DNA from: an uncultured Poribacteria bacterium
Lineage (GTDB): Bacteria > Poribacteria > WGA-4E > WGA-3G
Assembly (NCBI GenBank): GCA_951812525.1
Contig: OX638316.1
Location: 496,001-560,000 of the forward strand
Direction: 5' to 3'
Length of the DNA: 64,000 bases
Shown here: piece by piece, positions 18,930 to 28,091 of the stretch
How the letters are laid out: each line of letters opens with the position of its first letter
Position numbering within the stretch: position 1 is the stretch's first letter
Notes under the pieces: model-generated
What the model was told of the DNA's origin: nothing
Database searches by the model: none
The model's input: the letters and a program-made list of their open reading frames with translations, nothing else
Made by a program: the position numbers and the translations under genes

Positions 18930-20075
18930 CTACCAGTCCGCCACGCTGCCATCTGTATCATAATAAAACTCGCCGCCAAGCTCCTCTGGATAGGTATCAA
19001 GCGTTCGTTCAGCCTCCTGCTCGTTAATTTCAAACCCAAGTCCCGGCTTGGTTGGTAATTCAATGTGCCCATCCGTAACCTGCCAGTCCTCAGCCAATAA
19101 GCCAGCACCTAAGCCATCATCTATCTGCTCTTGAATCAGAAAATTCGGCACAACAGCATCAACATGAAGGGAGGCGGAAAAGGCAACTGGTCCGATAGCG
19201 CAGTGCGGTGCGATGTGCATGTAGTAAACCTCCGCCATGTTGGCGATCTTCTTTAGTTCAGTAATGCCACCGGCGTGAGAGGTATCAGGTTGCAAGTAAG
19301 CGACTGCCTGTTTCTCAAAAACCTCGCGAAACCCCCAACGGGTCAGCAGACGTTCGCCTGTTGCAATCGGAAAAGGGACATGGTCAGAGATCAGTTTGAG
19401 TGCATCCACATTCTCTTGCGGAATCGGCTCTTCAACGAACATGGGACGCATGCCTTTAAGTTCATGGCAGATTTCAATGGCGAGTGCGGGTGTCATCTTT
19501 CCGTGAAAATCAAAGGCAAGTTCGACATCGGGTCCCACCCACTCACGCATGAGATAGGCACGTTCTACAAATTCATCAATAACCGCAGGAGGTTCGTGTC
19601 CACGCCACTTGCCACCGGGACCACTCTTAAACGCCGTGTACCCTCCTTTTTCCTGTAAAAACTCAAGGCGCTCTTTCGCAGCGGCTTTTCCTTCGTCCGT
19701 TAAGCTGCCGATGCCCCAATGTGCATAAACGCGGATGCGGTCGCGTACAGCACCGCCTAATAACTGATAGGCAGGCACGCCGTGATATTTGCCAGCAATA
19801 TCCCACAATGCCTGATCTATCCCCGACAAGGCAGACATCAGGATGTTACCGCCTCGGAAAAATGCAGAGCGATAGACATGCTGCCAGTGATGTTCAATAC
19901 GCAACGGATCCTTGCCGATGAAATAATCAGCAAGTTCCTCAACAGCCGCACACGTACTTTTCGGTTTACCTTCAAGTGTCGTTTCGCCCCAACCGACGAT
20001 GCCAGTATCCGTCGTGATTTTCACAAGGCGCATCCGACGGCGCGGGTAGAATTGTTCAATAGTAGCAATTTTCAT
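18930..20075 (-). CDS. Enolase-superfamily dehydratase, D-galactonate dehydratase-like
   Basis: A 381-residue mandelate racemase/muconate lactonizing enzyme family member. The metal ligands are D189, E215 and E241; catalytic H191 (D-F-H-G) and H291 (A-P-H) are in the positions used by galactonate/gluconate-type sugar acid dehydratases. The N-terminal capping domain and the G-E-T-T-L-E-G loop fit this group. The expected reaction is syn-dehydration of an aldonate to a 2-keto-3-deoxy sugar acid. A good ribosome-binding site (aggaa) precedes the ATG. It is divergent from a sulfatase gene 120 bases away, suggesting joint control. Substrate cannot be fixed from sequence alone. Confidence 0.88.
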   Translation of the reverse strand: MKIATIEQFYPRRRMRLVKITTDTGIVGWGETTLEGKPKSTCAAVEELADYFIGKDPLRIEHHWQHVYRSAFFRGGNILMSALSGIDQALWDIAGKYHGVPAYQLLGGAVRDRIRVYAHWGIGSLTDEGKAAAKERLEFLQEKGGYTAFKSGPGGKWRGHEPPAVIDEFVERAYLMREWVGPDVELAFDFHGKMTPALAIEICHELKGMRPMFVEEPIPQENVDALKLISDHVPFPIATGERLLTRWGFREVFEKQAVAYLQPDTSHAGGITELKKIANMAEVYYMHIAPHCAIGPVAFSASLHVDAVVPNFLIQEQIDDGLGAGLLAEDWQVTDGHIELPTKPGLGFEINEQEAERTLDTYPEELGGEFYYDTDGSVADW

Positions 20076-20195
20076 TAGGATTTCCTTTTTTTATAGTTGT
20101 CGGTTAACACTTGTGGCAGTTGCACAAGTGTTCTTCGTCTGAAACTGCTCTTGTCCGAAAACCGAAAACTGACGACCAAATAATAGGAGAAAAAT
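20076..20195. promoter_or_regulatory. Divergent intergenic region with perfect hairpin
   Basis: This 120-base region separates the divergent dehydratase and sulfatase genes. It holds a perfect 10-base inverted repeat, aacacttgtg / cacaagtgtt with a 7-base loop (20106-20132), which could be an operator for a dimeric regulator, and a short tail resembling the tcagtt-type repeats seen elsewhere in the window. Confidence 0.4.
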
Positions 20196-21530
20196 ATGTC
20201 CTCACGACCCAATATTCTTTTTATGATTGCCGACGACCACCGGTGGGATGCCATCGGTGGCATGGGCGATCCAACCGTGAAAACACCGACATTGGATTCA
20301 CTCATGGCGCGCGGAACAACCTTCCGTCAAACACACATCATGGGATCTCTCGTCGGTGCTGTCTGCGTCCCGAGTCGTGCCGCTGTACTCACTAGTGCGA
20401 ACCTCTTTCGCAGCGGTGGAAACCAAATTAACCAAGATTTGGCAGTTTGGCCACAGGTCATGCGTGAGACCGGATATCACACATTTTTTAGTGGCAAATG
20501 GCACAACGACCGACAAACGTTTACCAACAGTTTTGATGACGGTGCTAAGATTTTCTTTGGTGGAATGAGTGATCAATATAAAGTGCCAGTTTTCGATTTC
20601 GATTCAACGGGAAAATACCCGAGTGATGCCAAGTACATTGGAGAAAAGTTTTCGACGGAACTGTTTACAGACGCTGCCGTGCAATTTATAGAAAACTACG
20701 ACGAAACGGATCCTTTTTTTCTTTACCTCTCCTTTACTTCACCACACGATCCGAGGACCGCTCCAGGAGAATACGCGACCATGTATCCACCAGAGGATAT
20801 ACCTACTCCAGAGAATTTCCTCCCAGAACACCCATTCGATAACGGTGAGATGCGTATCCGAGACGAAGTATTAGCACCATTCCCGCGCACGCCTGAAATT
20901 GTGCAACAACACATCGCCGACTATTATGGAATGATTACACACATGGATGCGGAAATGGGACGTGTGCTGCAAACGTTGGAGGCTACTGGACATCTCGAAA
21001 ATACTATTATTATCTATACCGCAGATCACGGACTTGGTGTCGGACAACACGGATTGCTGGGCAAACAGAATCTCTACAACCACAGTATCCACGTTCCATC
21101 AATATTCGCTGGACCTAGGATCCCCGAAGGTGAGACAGTGGATGCTTTAACGTATTTGTACGACGTATTTCCCACTGTTTGTGATCTTACCGATGTCGCA
21201 TGTCCAGATACAACGGAAGGGTGCAGCTTAGTGCCATTAATGAGAGGCGACGTAGATCGGGTGCGAGCTACAGTCTTCGCGGCGTATAAGGATATTCAAC
21301 GCACTATTAGTGATGGTCGGTGGAAACTCATCCGTTACTATGTGTCTGAAGAGACGGGTGCCGGCACAAATTGCATCCAACTTTTCGATCTGGAGCAAGA
21401 TCCGTGGGAGACGACAAACCTTGCCGATTCATCTGAACATGCTGACCGTATCCGCTCACTTGCAGCAGACATGGAAATGTGGCAAACCGAGACGAACGAT
21501 TTCTTGAAAGACACGCCAGTACTACTGTAA
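20196..21530 (+). CDS. Formylglycine-dependent sulfatase
   Basis: A 444-residue type I sulfatase. The N-terminal metal site is A-D13-D14-H; the formylglycine motif is C57-V-P-S-R61, the canonical C-x-P-S-R; Y-T-A-D-H-G-L-G-V-G-Q-H-G-L-L-G-K carries the second metal and sulfate-binding residues. No signal peptide is visible, so a cytoplasmic location or unusual export is likely. A clear Shine-Dalgarno (aggag) precedes the ATG. It is transcribed divergently from a galactonate-dehydratase-like gene, consistent with breakdown of a sulfated sugar or sugar acid. Maturase genes are not in the window. Confidence 0.92.
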   Translation: MSSRPNILFMIADDHRWDAIGGMGDPTVKTPTLDSLMARGTTFRQTHIMGSLVGAVCVPSRAAVLTSANLFRSGGNQINQDLAVWPQVMRETGYHTFFSGKWHNDRQTFTNSFDDGAKIFFGGMSDQYKVPVFDFDSTGKYPSDAKYIGEKFSTELFTDAAVQFIENYDETDPFFLYLSFTSPHDPRTAPGEYATMYPPEDIPTPENFLPEHPFDNGEMRIRDEVLAPFPRTPEIVQQHIADYYGMITHMDAEMGRVLQTLEATGHLENTIIIYTADHGLGVGQHGLLGKQNLYNHSIHVPSIFAGPRIPEGETVDALTYLYDVFPTVCDLTDVACPDTTEGCSLVPLMRGDVDRVRATVFAAYKDIQRTISDGRWKLIRYYVSEETGAGTNCIQLFDLEQDPWETTNLADSSEHADRIRSLAADMEMWQTETNDFLKDTPVLL

Positions 21531-21541
21531 TGGAAACGCAG

Positions 21542-21563
21542 GGACGGGTCTCCGTGCCCGTCC
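21542..21563. terminator. GC-rich hairpin between convergent genes
   Basis: An inverted repeat ggacggg / cccgtcc with an 8-base loop, between the convergent sulfatase and glycerate kinase genes. No U-tract follows, so it may be a dispersed palindromic repeat rather than a strict intrinsic terminator. Confidence 0.4.
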
Positions 21564-21571
21564 ACCCTCTC

Positions 21572-22720
21572 CTATTGGGTGCGTATCTTATTTCCGATAA
21601 CAACCAATCGTGCCGCTTGCTCCGCTGTGTCAGCTATTAACCGCACGGCGTCTTCAACAGCACCCTCAAGAGACATCGGTTCTTGGACAATACCCAACAT
21701 TGCATCTATACCCGCCTCGTAGACGGCTTCAGCACCGTCACCGATACCACCAGCAATCGCAATGACAGGGATATTGCGTGCTTTCGCCACTTTTGCAACA
21801 CCGACAGGCGTTTTACCAAATGCCGTCTGGAAGTCCAATTGTCCCTCACCCGTAAAAACGAGGGAAGCACCCTCCACCTGTTCTTCGAGTTTAACAGCAT
21901 CAATCATAATATCAACACCGAGCCTCAACTCTGCATCGAGAAATGCCATGAGTCCTGCCCCTAATCCGCCAGCGGCACCTGCACCAGGAATGTCATTAAA
22001 AGATCTTCCGAGCGTCTGGGTTAAAACCCCGTCAAAATGTGCGAGACATTCATCTAAGGTTTCAATCATCTCAGGGGTAGCACCTTTCTGTGGTCCATAG
22101 ACGTGTGAAGCACCATCTGGACCGGTCAACGGATTGTTAACATCACAGGCAACAACTGTTTCGGTTTCAGCAATAGCCGGATGTAAACCCGTTATATCGA
22201 TTGATCGCAACTTTTTGAGATTTCCACCACCGCGCGAGATTTGTTCTCCGTTGGCATCCAACAATCGGACCCCGAGTGCCTCCGCCATTCCGACCCCGCC
22301 GTCGTTTGTCGCGCTGCCGCCAATACCGATAATCAAGCGTCTGCAGCCTGCTTCTAAAGCGGCATGAATCAGCTGACCGGTGCCATAAGTAGTAGTGCGA
22401 AGCGGATTCCGTTCGTGCGGCACAACAAGCGTGAGACCGGAGGCAGATGCCATCTCAATGACAGCAGTCTCCCCATCTGCAAGAATGCCGAATTTCGCGT
22501 CAACTTCGTTTTCGAGTGGTGCAAGCACACGATGTGTCTGAATGTGACCGCCGGTAGCGTCAACGAGGGACTGCACGGTGCCTTCACCACCGTCCGCCAT
22601 TGGAACTTTCTCAATAATAGCATCAGGAAACACGCGACGGATCCCTTGCTCAATCGCATTCGCGGCTTCAAGGGCACTGACACTTCCTTTAAATGAATCG
22701 GGTGCGACTACAATTTTCAT
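21572..22720 (-). CDS. Glycerate 2-kinase (GlxK/GarK family)
   Basis: A 382-residue GlxK-family glycerate kinase. It shows the starting A-P-D-S-F-K-G-S motif, M-A-D-G-G-E-G-T near residue 45, G-I-G-G-S-A-T-N-D-G-G-V-G-M and a C-terminal E-G-Q-L-D-x-Q-T. It phosphorylates glycerate to 2-phosphoglycerate, the last step in feeding sugar-acid and glyoxylate catabolism into glycolysis. The start at 22720 gives the canonical N-terminus (M-K-I-V-V-A-P-D-S-F); longer frames add an unlikely Cys-rich extension. A near-consensus promoter ends 7 bases before this ATG, so the transcript is probably leaderless. This fits the neighbouring sugar-acid dehydratase. Confidence 0.95.
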   Translation of the reverse strand: MKIVVAPDSFKGSVSALEAANAIEQGIRRVFPDAIIEKVPMADGGEGTVQSLVDATGGHIQTHRVLAPLENEVDAKFGILADGETAVIEMASASGLTLVVPHERNPLRTTTYGTGQLIHAALEAGCRRLIIGIGGSATNDGGVGMAEALGVRLLDANGEQISRGGGNLKKLRSIDITGLHPAIAETETVVACDVNNPLTGPDGASHVYGPQKGATPEMIETLDECLAHFDGVLTQTLGRSFNDIPGAGAAGGLGAGLMAFLDAELRLGVDIMIDAVKLEEQVEGASLVFTGEGQLDFQTAFGKTPVGVAKVAKARNIPVIAIAGGIGDGAEAVYEAGIDAMLGIVQEPMSLEGAVEDAVRLIADTAEQAARLVVIGNKIRTQ

Positions 22721-22727
22721 AACCGAT

Positions 22728-22756
22728 ATTCTATCACAAGCATCGCAACTTGTCAA
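22728..22756 (-). promoter_or_regulatory. Promoter of glycerate kinase, probably leaderless
   Basis: On the minus strand: TTGACA, a 17-base spacer, then TAGAAT. The -10 ends 7 bases before the ATG at 22720, which puts the transcription start at or next to the A of the ATG. No Shine-Dalgarno lies between. Confidence 0.7.
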
Positions 22757-22960
22757 ATTCAGATCACACGGCTGCGGGGTATTCATTCTCTAGCTTTCAG
22801 CTCGGAAACCTCGCCTACCGTGATAGCAGTAAACTGAATGTGTCTATCCAAAAAAGCACCAATGTGCTATACTCTGAAAAAGCTGTGCCGGCGTTCTGCC
22901 AAAAGAACGAACGGATTTCGTAGCATCATATCAACTATAAAAAAACAGGTGACACATCAC

Positions 22961-23728
22961 ATGGACTGGCAACTGGAAACAACTGTCTCCGACGAACAGG
23001 TCGACTTTTACAAAGAGAACGGTTATCTCACTTATGGACGGATCTTCACAAAAGCAGAACTGGATACACTCCGAGATTATGTGGACGAGATGATCGAGAA
23101 TTTGCCGGAAGGAAGGCGTCCAGAACAGATGGACGTGCCACATTTTGAGCATCCATTTTTGTTCAAATACCTGACCCACCCGCGTGTACTAAAGGCCATC
23201 GAACGATTTATCGGACCGGACATTGTCCTCTGGTCAAGCCACTTTATTAGCAAGCGGGAACACGACGGCATGGCTGTTCCATGGCACCAAGATGGTGTCT
23301 ATTGGGGCAAATCTCTGGAGCCGATGCACGTTATCACGATGTGGTTAGCCGTTGATGAATCGAAAGTTGAAAACGGCTGCATGCGTGTCATTGCCGGTAG
23401 CCACAAACTGCGTGATCGCCGCTATGAAGAGGTCGATCGTGCAAATAACCTTTTCGGCAGCGAAGTCGTGGAGGAAGACTTAGACGCATCACAAGTGGTC
23501 AATCTTGAATTAGAAGTCGGTGAGTGCCATTTTCACGATGCATGGACAATCCACGATTCCAGCCCGAACGTCTCACAGAAGCGGCGGTGTGGCTATACAA
23601 TGCGCTACATGCCTGCGGATGTTCGCTACCCTGGTGCGGAGTGGCGGCGCAAGCACTATATCTACTTGCTGCAAGGCGAAGATAGAACAGACGGATTTAA
23701 TACCTACACGCCTGTCCCAGAATTTTAA
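22961..23728 (+). CDS. Phytanoyl-CoA dioxygenase (PhyH)-family protein
   Basis: A 255-residue Fe(II)/2-oxoglutarate dioxygenase. It has F-Y-K-E-N-G-Y-L near the N-terminus, the iron motif W-H-Q-D (H-x-D), a distal F-H-D-A-W-T-I-H-D-S-S strand that gives the third ligand, and the 2-oxoglutarate-binding Arg in R-R-C-G-Y-T-M-R-Y. The start is set at 22961 because the family N-terminus begins there; the in-frame extension upstream to 22838 is basic and Cys-rich and looks non-coding. Gene order (glycerate kinase divergent, amidohydrolase downstream) does not reveal the substrate. Confidence 0.9.
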   Translation: MDWQLETTVSDEQVDFYKENGYLTYGRIFTKAELDTLRDYVDEMIENLPEGRRPEQMDVPHFEHPFLFKYLTHPRVLKAIERFIGPDIVLWSSHFISKREHDGMAVPWHQDGVYWGKSLEPMHVITMWLAVDESKVENGCMRVIAGSHKLRDRRYEEVDRANNLFGSEVVEEDLDASQVVNLELEVGECHFHDAWTIHDSSPNVSQKRRCGYTMRYMPADVRYPGAEWRRKHYIYLLQGEDRTDGFNTYTPVPEF

Positions 23729-23774
23729 CGGCTGAAGAGCATCTAACCGCACAGGAAAACGAAAAGGAGAGTCT

Positions 23775-24635
23775 ATGCGTCCCTATTTTGATGTACATTG
23801 CCATATCGGCATGACGGTATCGCGCGCCCCGACCGTCGGACAGAGCGTCGGAAGATGTCTGGCGCGGATGGCATCAGCAGGCGTAATCGGCGCAATTCCG
23901 TGTCCAACTGGTGGTAGTCCACAAGCACGCGGCGTATTGGACACACGCGCACAACACGAGACAATCGCCAACGCATGTAAATTATATCCAGAACGTTTTC
24001 CGATTGGACTTGGAATCGCTGAAGTTCGACACGAACAAGCAGGCGTCGACGAATTAGAAAGGGCAATGCGGGAAGACGGTTTAGTCGGATTTATGTGCCA
24101 TCCAGGGTTGTCTGGACATTCACTCAGTGGTGAGCTGCACGGATTCCTTGAAGTCGTGGCAATGCACAACGGATTATGCCTGCTACATCAGGCAGGCTCC
24201 ACTCGAAACATTGCTGCTTACGCAAAGCGATTTCCGTCCGTAACATTTATTATTGGACATGTTTCGATGAACAAAACCGGACATCTCGATGCAATTGCTG
24301 AGTGCGGCAAATGTGAGAATATCTGGTTTGACGTAGCACAGAAGCCAGAAGGTGCGGATGCGAGTTGGGACTTGGTGCATCTCATCAACAACCTTGGTAA
24401 CGATAGAGTCATGTTCGGTAGCGATCTACCGTATTATGATTTTCGCTTGGTACAAGCGCAGATTGAGTCGGCAAAACTCGATGATGAAACGAAGGAGCGG
24501 ATTGCTTACCAGAACGCTGTACGGTTGGTCCAGCAATTTCGCGGAGACTGGACAGCAACGCTAACCGCTATAATGCCGCCACAGCTCTATTCAGATGCTG
24601 AAATATGGGAGGCAAACGGAGCGAGACTCCGCTAA
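23775..24635 (+). CDS. Amidohydrolase-family TIM-barrel protein (COG2159-like)
   Basis: A 286-residue metal-dependent hydrolase. The first metal motif is H-C-H (residues 8-10), a mid-barrel H-Q-A-G-S and G-H-V-S-M-N follow, and G-S-D-L-P-Y-Y-D near residue 220 carries the last metal ligand (D). This is the layout of COG2159 amidohydrolases, which include decarboxylases and lactonases. A strong Shine-Dalgarno (aaggagag) supports the ATG. It is 46 bases downstream of the PhyH gene, on the same strand. The C-terminus (A-N-G-A-R-L-R) matches a short palindromic DNA sequence. Substrate unknown. Confidence 0.85.
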   Translation: MRPYFDVHCHIGMTVSRAPTVGQSVGRCLARMASAGVIGAIPCPTGGSPQARGVLDTRAQHETIANACKLYPERFPIGLGIAEVRHEQAGVDELERAMREDGLVGFMCHPGLSGHSLSGELHGFLEVVAMHNGLCLLHQAGSTRNIAAYAKRFPSVTFIIGHVSMNKTGHLDAIAECGKCENIWFDVAQKPEGADASWDLVHLINNLGNDRVMFGSDLPYYDFRLVQAQIESAKLDDETKERIAYQNAVRLVQQFRGDWTATLTAIMPPQLYSDAEIWEANGARLR

Positions 24636-24667
24636 CTGGTTAAAAGGACTTAAATCGCGACGAACGA

Positions 24668-25528
24668 CTACTTGACAATCTCAACTGCACGAATCCGACG
24701 ACGGAGCACAAAAATACAAAGGGTTATCAGTGCGATTTGGGTGAGGAGTGCCCAAATCCAATGGACACTATAATTTTGCTGACCGCCAAATATTGTTGTG
24801 CCGAGAATGTCGTAGTTCGCCCAAATCGAGACAACAGCTACTTTGCTGGTGCGTGCGAGTGCTTTGATGACTTCGTAGACAACAGGCGAACCAAACCACA
24901 CAGCAGAGAAACCGATTATAGCATAGCGAGGATTCGCGGTCAGCGATGAGAACAACAGCATCAATAGACTCGTAGACAGTGTAATAATCACCGAATAAGC
25001 GATGATCGCAAACGGAACCCAGTAGTTCTCTTTCAGGAAAGAGGTCCCGGCTAACAGGGAATGTTCAAGAAATAGCAATAGCCCAGAGACCAGCGTGAAG
25101 CAACCCAGTAGGATACCGATAACAGCAAATTTACCAATTAAGTAATCAATCCACGAAAGTGGTTTAGATAGATAGAGCGAAAGGGCGTTGTTCTTCAGAT
25201 CTGTGGAGATTAATCCGGAACCTCCGAAAATAGCAATTAGTGCAACAAGAAATGTGGACGGAACGGGCTCTATTCGGAACAGGAATCCCTGAAAAAATTT
25301 GCTATCAATCTGAAATGGGAACTCTACACCCGGCACCTGATTAATGATATAGATAAGTATTGCGTGAACAAAGATATAGATTAAGGGAGGAATTGCGACG
25401 ATCAATCGGACAAATTTGCGTTGCGCCAGTAGTTTCAACTCTGCCTTTGCAATAATCCACCATCGTGTACGACTATGGGTTTTCAGCGTGCCTTCCCAGT
25501 GACGGTAGTTCTGTGTGTGAATAGGCAT
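24668..25528 (-). CDS. ABC-2 type transporter permease
   Basis: A 286-residue membrane protein with about six hydrophobic segments, a cytoplasmic N-terminal arm (W-W-I-I-A-K-A-E-L-K), and L-I-S-T-D-L-K-N-N-A-L-S-L-Y-L-S-K-P-L-S, the cytoplasmic coupling region typical of ABC-2 permeases. It should form a membrane channel for an exporter driven by an ATPase. No ATPase gene lies next to it in this window. It begins 38 bases after a small lipoprotein gene on the same strand and converges with the amidohydrolase gene. Cargo unknown. Confidence 0.85.
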   Translation of the reverse strand: MPIHTQNYRHWEGTLKTHSRTRWWIIAKAELKLLAQRKFVRLIVAIPPLIYIFVHAILIYIINQVPGVEFPFQIDSKFFQGFLFRIEPVPSTFLVALIAIFGGSGLISTDLKNNALSLYLSKPLSWIDYLIGKFAVIGILLGCFTLVSGLLLFLEHSLLAGTSFLKENYWVPFAIIAYSVIITLSTSLLMLLFSSLTANPRYAIIGFSAVWFGSPVVYEVIKALARTSKVAVVSIWANYDILGTTIFGGQQNYSVHWIWALLTQIALITLCIFVLRRRIRAVEIVK

Positions 25529-25566
25529 ATTTTTTAACTTAGCCCCGTTCCATGAATAACGTCGCT

Positions 25567-26106
25567 TTAAAACTTATAGATGGCAGTTCTTTCTAAGTCA
25601 TCCGAGAAGGGACCCTGTTTTTCAGTCTGGATCTCAACAACAATGACCCCCAAGTGAGTATCACGCTCTGGATCTTCCTCGATCAAGAAGCGTGGGATCT
25701 CCCCCGTCAAGAGCCGATCCAGTCTATTAAGTTCCTGTGACCAGCGGAGGTCAATCAACCTACCGTCATAGACCTTTCGATGCTTTTCGCCATTACGGAT
25801 GGAGTAGACTTGAGCATTGGTGGTAAAATCGGCTTCAGAGATCGTACTCACGCCAACACTGGGACTAAGAATGCTTTGGTTCCATACCAGTGGTCTCCCA
25901 TTTCTGTCAGTCAGATAAATTCTCAAGTCAATCCTGTCAACTCGCGGATCCGATTGAATTTCAATGCCTTCAAAATTCTGAATCACGCCACTCCCACATG
26001 AAAACACAAAAAGAACACAGATGCCGACGAGCACCAGGTTCCGTAATTTCAAGTTAAAGCGAAATTGATCTCGGAATAGATCAATTTGTCTCTGCTTTAC
26101 ATTCAC
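25567..26106 (-). CDS. Hypothetical lipoprotein
   Basis: A 179-residue protein with a long basic N-terminus, a hydrophobic stretch (residues 22-36) and a lipobox ending F-S-C37. The mature part is strand-rich (R-I-D-L-R-I-Y-L-T-D-R-N-G-R-P) and could be a beta-sandwich. It precedes the ABC-2 permease gene by 38 bases on the same strand, so the two may form an export or cell-envelope operon. No family was recognised. Confidence 0.7.
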   Translation of the reverse strand: MNVKQRQIDLFRDQFRFNLKLRNLVLVGICVLFVFSCGSGVIQNFEGIEIQSDPRVDRIDLRIYLTDRNGRPLVWNQSILSPSVGVSTISEADFTTNAQVYSIRNGEKHRKVYDGRLIDLRWSQELNRLDRLLTGEIPRFLIEEDPERDTHLGVIVVEIQTEKQGPFSDDLERTAIYKF

Positions 26107-26253
26107 ACCTATTCTCTCCTTTCATGCTTTTTTAAGAGCAACTTTCAGACTTCTTATAGAAATTGATTTCATCTATTATACCTGTTCTTAGGGACAGATG
26201 TCAATCCCATTTTTATAGCAAGTTTTCGCTCGCGAGCTGTGCCAAAATCCGCC

Positions 26254-26281
26254 TTGTATCTTTTTGTAGACGTGATATAAT
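26254..26281 (+). promoter_or_regulatory. Promoter of the YjjX-type gene, probably leaderless
   Basis: TTGTAT, a 16-base spacer and TATAAT; the -10 ends 6 bases before the ATG at 26288 and no Shine-Dalgarno is present. Confidence 0.65.
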
Positions 26282-26287
26282 AAAGTT

Positions 26288-26839
26288 ATGACACCCGCTA
26301 AAGTCTTAATCGGTTCAGAAAACAGCGTAAAAATTGAGAGCACGCGGCAAAGTTTCTCAAGATTTTTCAAACCTGTAGAGGTACAGGGATTACCCGCTGA
26401 TTCTGGTGTTCCCGCCCAACCGATTAACGAAGAAACGTTCACAGGTGCCAAAAACCGTGCTGAATGCGTAAAATACATCAACGACGAACAAGGTCTCAAT
26501 GCTAATTTTTTTGTTGGTATTGAGGGTGGAATACTTCAACTATACAACAGATGGTTCCAATTCTCTGTCATCCATATATTGGATCAACAACATCAAGAAA
26601 GTTTCGGTACAACCGGGTTGTATGAATTGCCCAACTGGATAGTCGAGAAACTTCTGGCAGGTAGCGAATTAGGACATATCATCGACGAACTCGCTCAAGA
26701 TTCCAACACAAAAGAGAAACAGAGTACTATCGGATTTCTAACAAACGGGGCAGTAGATAGATTGGAAAATAATACGCGAGCGATAACGTTTGCCTTAGTT
26801 CCTTTTCTTCAGGAAAATCTCTATTTTCAGTCAGAGTAG
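26288..26839 (+). CDS. yjjX: Inosine/xanthosine triphosphatase (YjjX/DUF84 family)
   Basis: A 183-residue non-canonical purine NTP phosphatase. Visible family motifs are G-S-x-N-x-V-K-I-E-S-T near the start, the G-L-P-A-D-S-G-V-P-A-Q-P segment with downstream G-A-K-N-R-A, and V-G-I-E-G-G near residue 80. The enzyme removes ITP and XTP to protect nucleic acids. Promoter spacing implies a leaderless mRNA. The gene stands alone, 35 bases ahead of the alcohol dehydrogenase gene and divergent from the lipoprotein-permease pair. Confidence 0.85.
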   Translation: MTPAKVLIGSENSVKIESTRQSFSRFFKPVEVQGLPADSGVPAQPINEETFTGAKNRAECVKYINDEQGLNANFFVGIEGGILQLYNRWFQFSVIHILDQQHQESFGTTGLYELPNWIVEKLLAGSELGHIIDELAQDSNTKEKQSTIGFLTNGAVDRLENNTRAITFALVPFLQENLYFQSE

Positions 26840-26874
26840 CATAAAGCTCCCACAGCAAATTTCGGAGGAACCTC

Positions 26875-27957
26875 ATGAAAGCTGCAGTACTATATGAAAC
26901 CGACACGCATTTAAAAATTGAAGAATTCGACTTACCGCGCCCAAGTGCAAATCAGGTCCGGGTGCGATTGGTAGCCAGCGGTGTCTGTCACTCCGATTGG
27001 CACGTCGTTAAGGGAGACTGGCCCCAGGTCAAGCTACCTGTCATCCTCGGACATGAAGGTGCTGGGGTTGTAGAAGAGATTGGAAACGATGTAACGCAAG
27101 TGCAGGTCGGCGACCATGTGATCCTCTCGTGGAAACGGAACTGTGGTTACTGCGAAATGTGTCAGAAAGGGTACCCGAATTTATGCGCGCTCCCCGCCGA
27201 CGGTTCAGGCAAACCCGCTATAAAAACGAGCGGACGTGAAATCGATCAGATGTCTGGATTGGGAACTTTCGGAACCGAGACGCTGGTGCCACAGGACGCA
27301 GTCGTTCCCATTGATAAAGACATGCCATTCGCACAAGCTGCACTCATCGGATGTGGTGTGATGACAGGTGTCGGTGCCGCTATCAATACAGCAGAAGTTT
27401 CACCGGGTAGCTCAGTGGCTGTCTTTGGATGCGGCGGGGTTGGGCTAAACTGCATACAAGGCGCTGCTCTCTCTGGTGGTGAGCCTATTATTGCCGTGGA
27501 TGTATTAGACAATAAACTTGAACTCGGCAAGCAGTTCGGTGCCACGCATACGGTAAACGCCTCTAAAGGTGACCCTGTAGAACAGATTAAGGAGATCACT
27601 GACGGACACGGTGTCCATTATGCTTTTGAGGCAATCGGGTTGATTGGTGAAACGTTCCGGCAAGCGATTCTCTGTACACGAAGCAGAGGCGTGACGGTCT
27701 TCGTTGGGCACGCACCGGAAAACACCGCTGTCGAGTTCGATGCTCGGATGCTAATAGCAGAGAAAACGGTTATCGGTTCTCTATACGGGACGGCGCGCCC
27801 GCATGTGGACTTCCCACGGATGGTTTCACTTTATAAATCAGGACAACTAAAACTGGATGAACTTGTAACGCGCACCTATCCGTTGGAAGGCATAAATGAT
27901 GCGTTTGAGGCTTTGGCAAGGGGTGAAGTCGCACGGAGCGTGCTGGATTTAACTTAA
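26875..27957 (+). CDS. Zinc-dependent alcohol dehydrogenase (MDR superfamily)
   Basis: A 360-residue medium-chain dehydrogenase. Catalytic zinc ligands C38 and H60-E61 (G-H-E-G-A-G-V-V-E-E-I-G), structural zinc ligands C90, C93, C96 and C104, and the Rossmann motif G-C-G-G-V-G are present. Similar to class III / NDMA-type and other bacterial alcohol dehydrogenases; NAD(P) preference and substrate are not evident. A good Shine-Dalgarno (ggagga) precedes the ATG. Confidence 0.9.
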   Translation: MKAAVLYETDTHLKIEEFDLPRPSANQVRVRLVASGVCHSDWHVVKGDWPQVKLPVILGHEGAGVVEEIGNDVTQVQVGDHVILSWKRNCGYCEMCQKGYPNLCALPADGSGKPAIKTSGREIDQMSGLGTFGTETLVPQDAVVPIDKDMPFAQAALIGCGVMTGVGAAINTAEVSPGSSVAVFGCGGVGLNCIQGAALSGGEPIIAVDVLDNKLELGKQFGATHTVNASKGDPVEQIKEITDGHGVHYAFEAIGLIGETFRQAILCTRSRGVTVFVGHAPENTAVEFDARMLIAEKTVIGSLYGTARPHVDFPRMVSLYKSGQLKLDELVTRTYPLEGINDAFEALARGEVARSVLDLT

Positions 27958-27999
27958 AATGGTAAGAAAGGAACGGTTTATGGGTACCGACTGCATGCT

Positions 28000-28052
28000 A
28001 ACAAAAACGCTTGGAGGAAAGAGAAGATGATTATCCACTCTGCGTTTTTGTT
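28000..28052. terminator. Inverted repeat between convergent genes
   Basis: The arms aacaaaaacgc and gcgtttttgtt (11 bases, perfect) are separated by about 31 bases. They lie between the convergent alcohol dehydrogenase and lipoprotein genes and could act as a bidirectional terminator. The loop happens to contain a short reading frame, which is probably chance. Confidence 0.4.
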
Positions 28053-28091
28053 GTATCCTTGAGATACCCAAGAATCAATCTAACGAGGCAT

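Noticed and set aside
22838-22960. N-terminal extension of the PhyH protein
   Set aside because: The added 41 residues are basic and Cys-rich, unlike family N-termini; the start at 22961 matches the family.
28021-28060. Short leader peptide frame inside the inverted repeat
   Set aside because: Eleven codons in a loop between convergent genes with no regulated gene downstream; probably chance.
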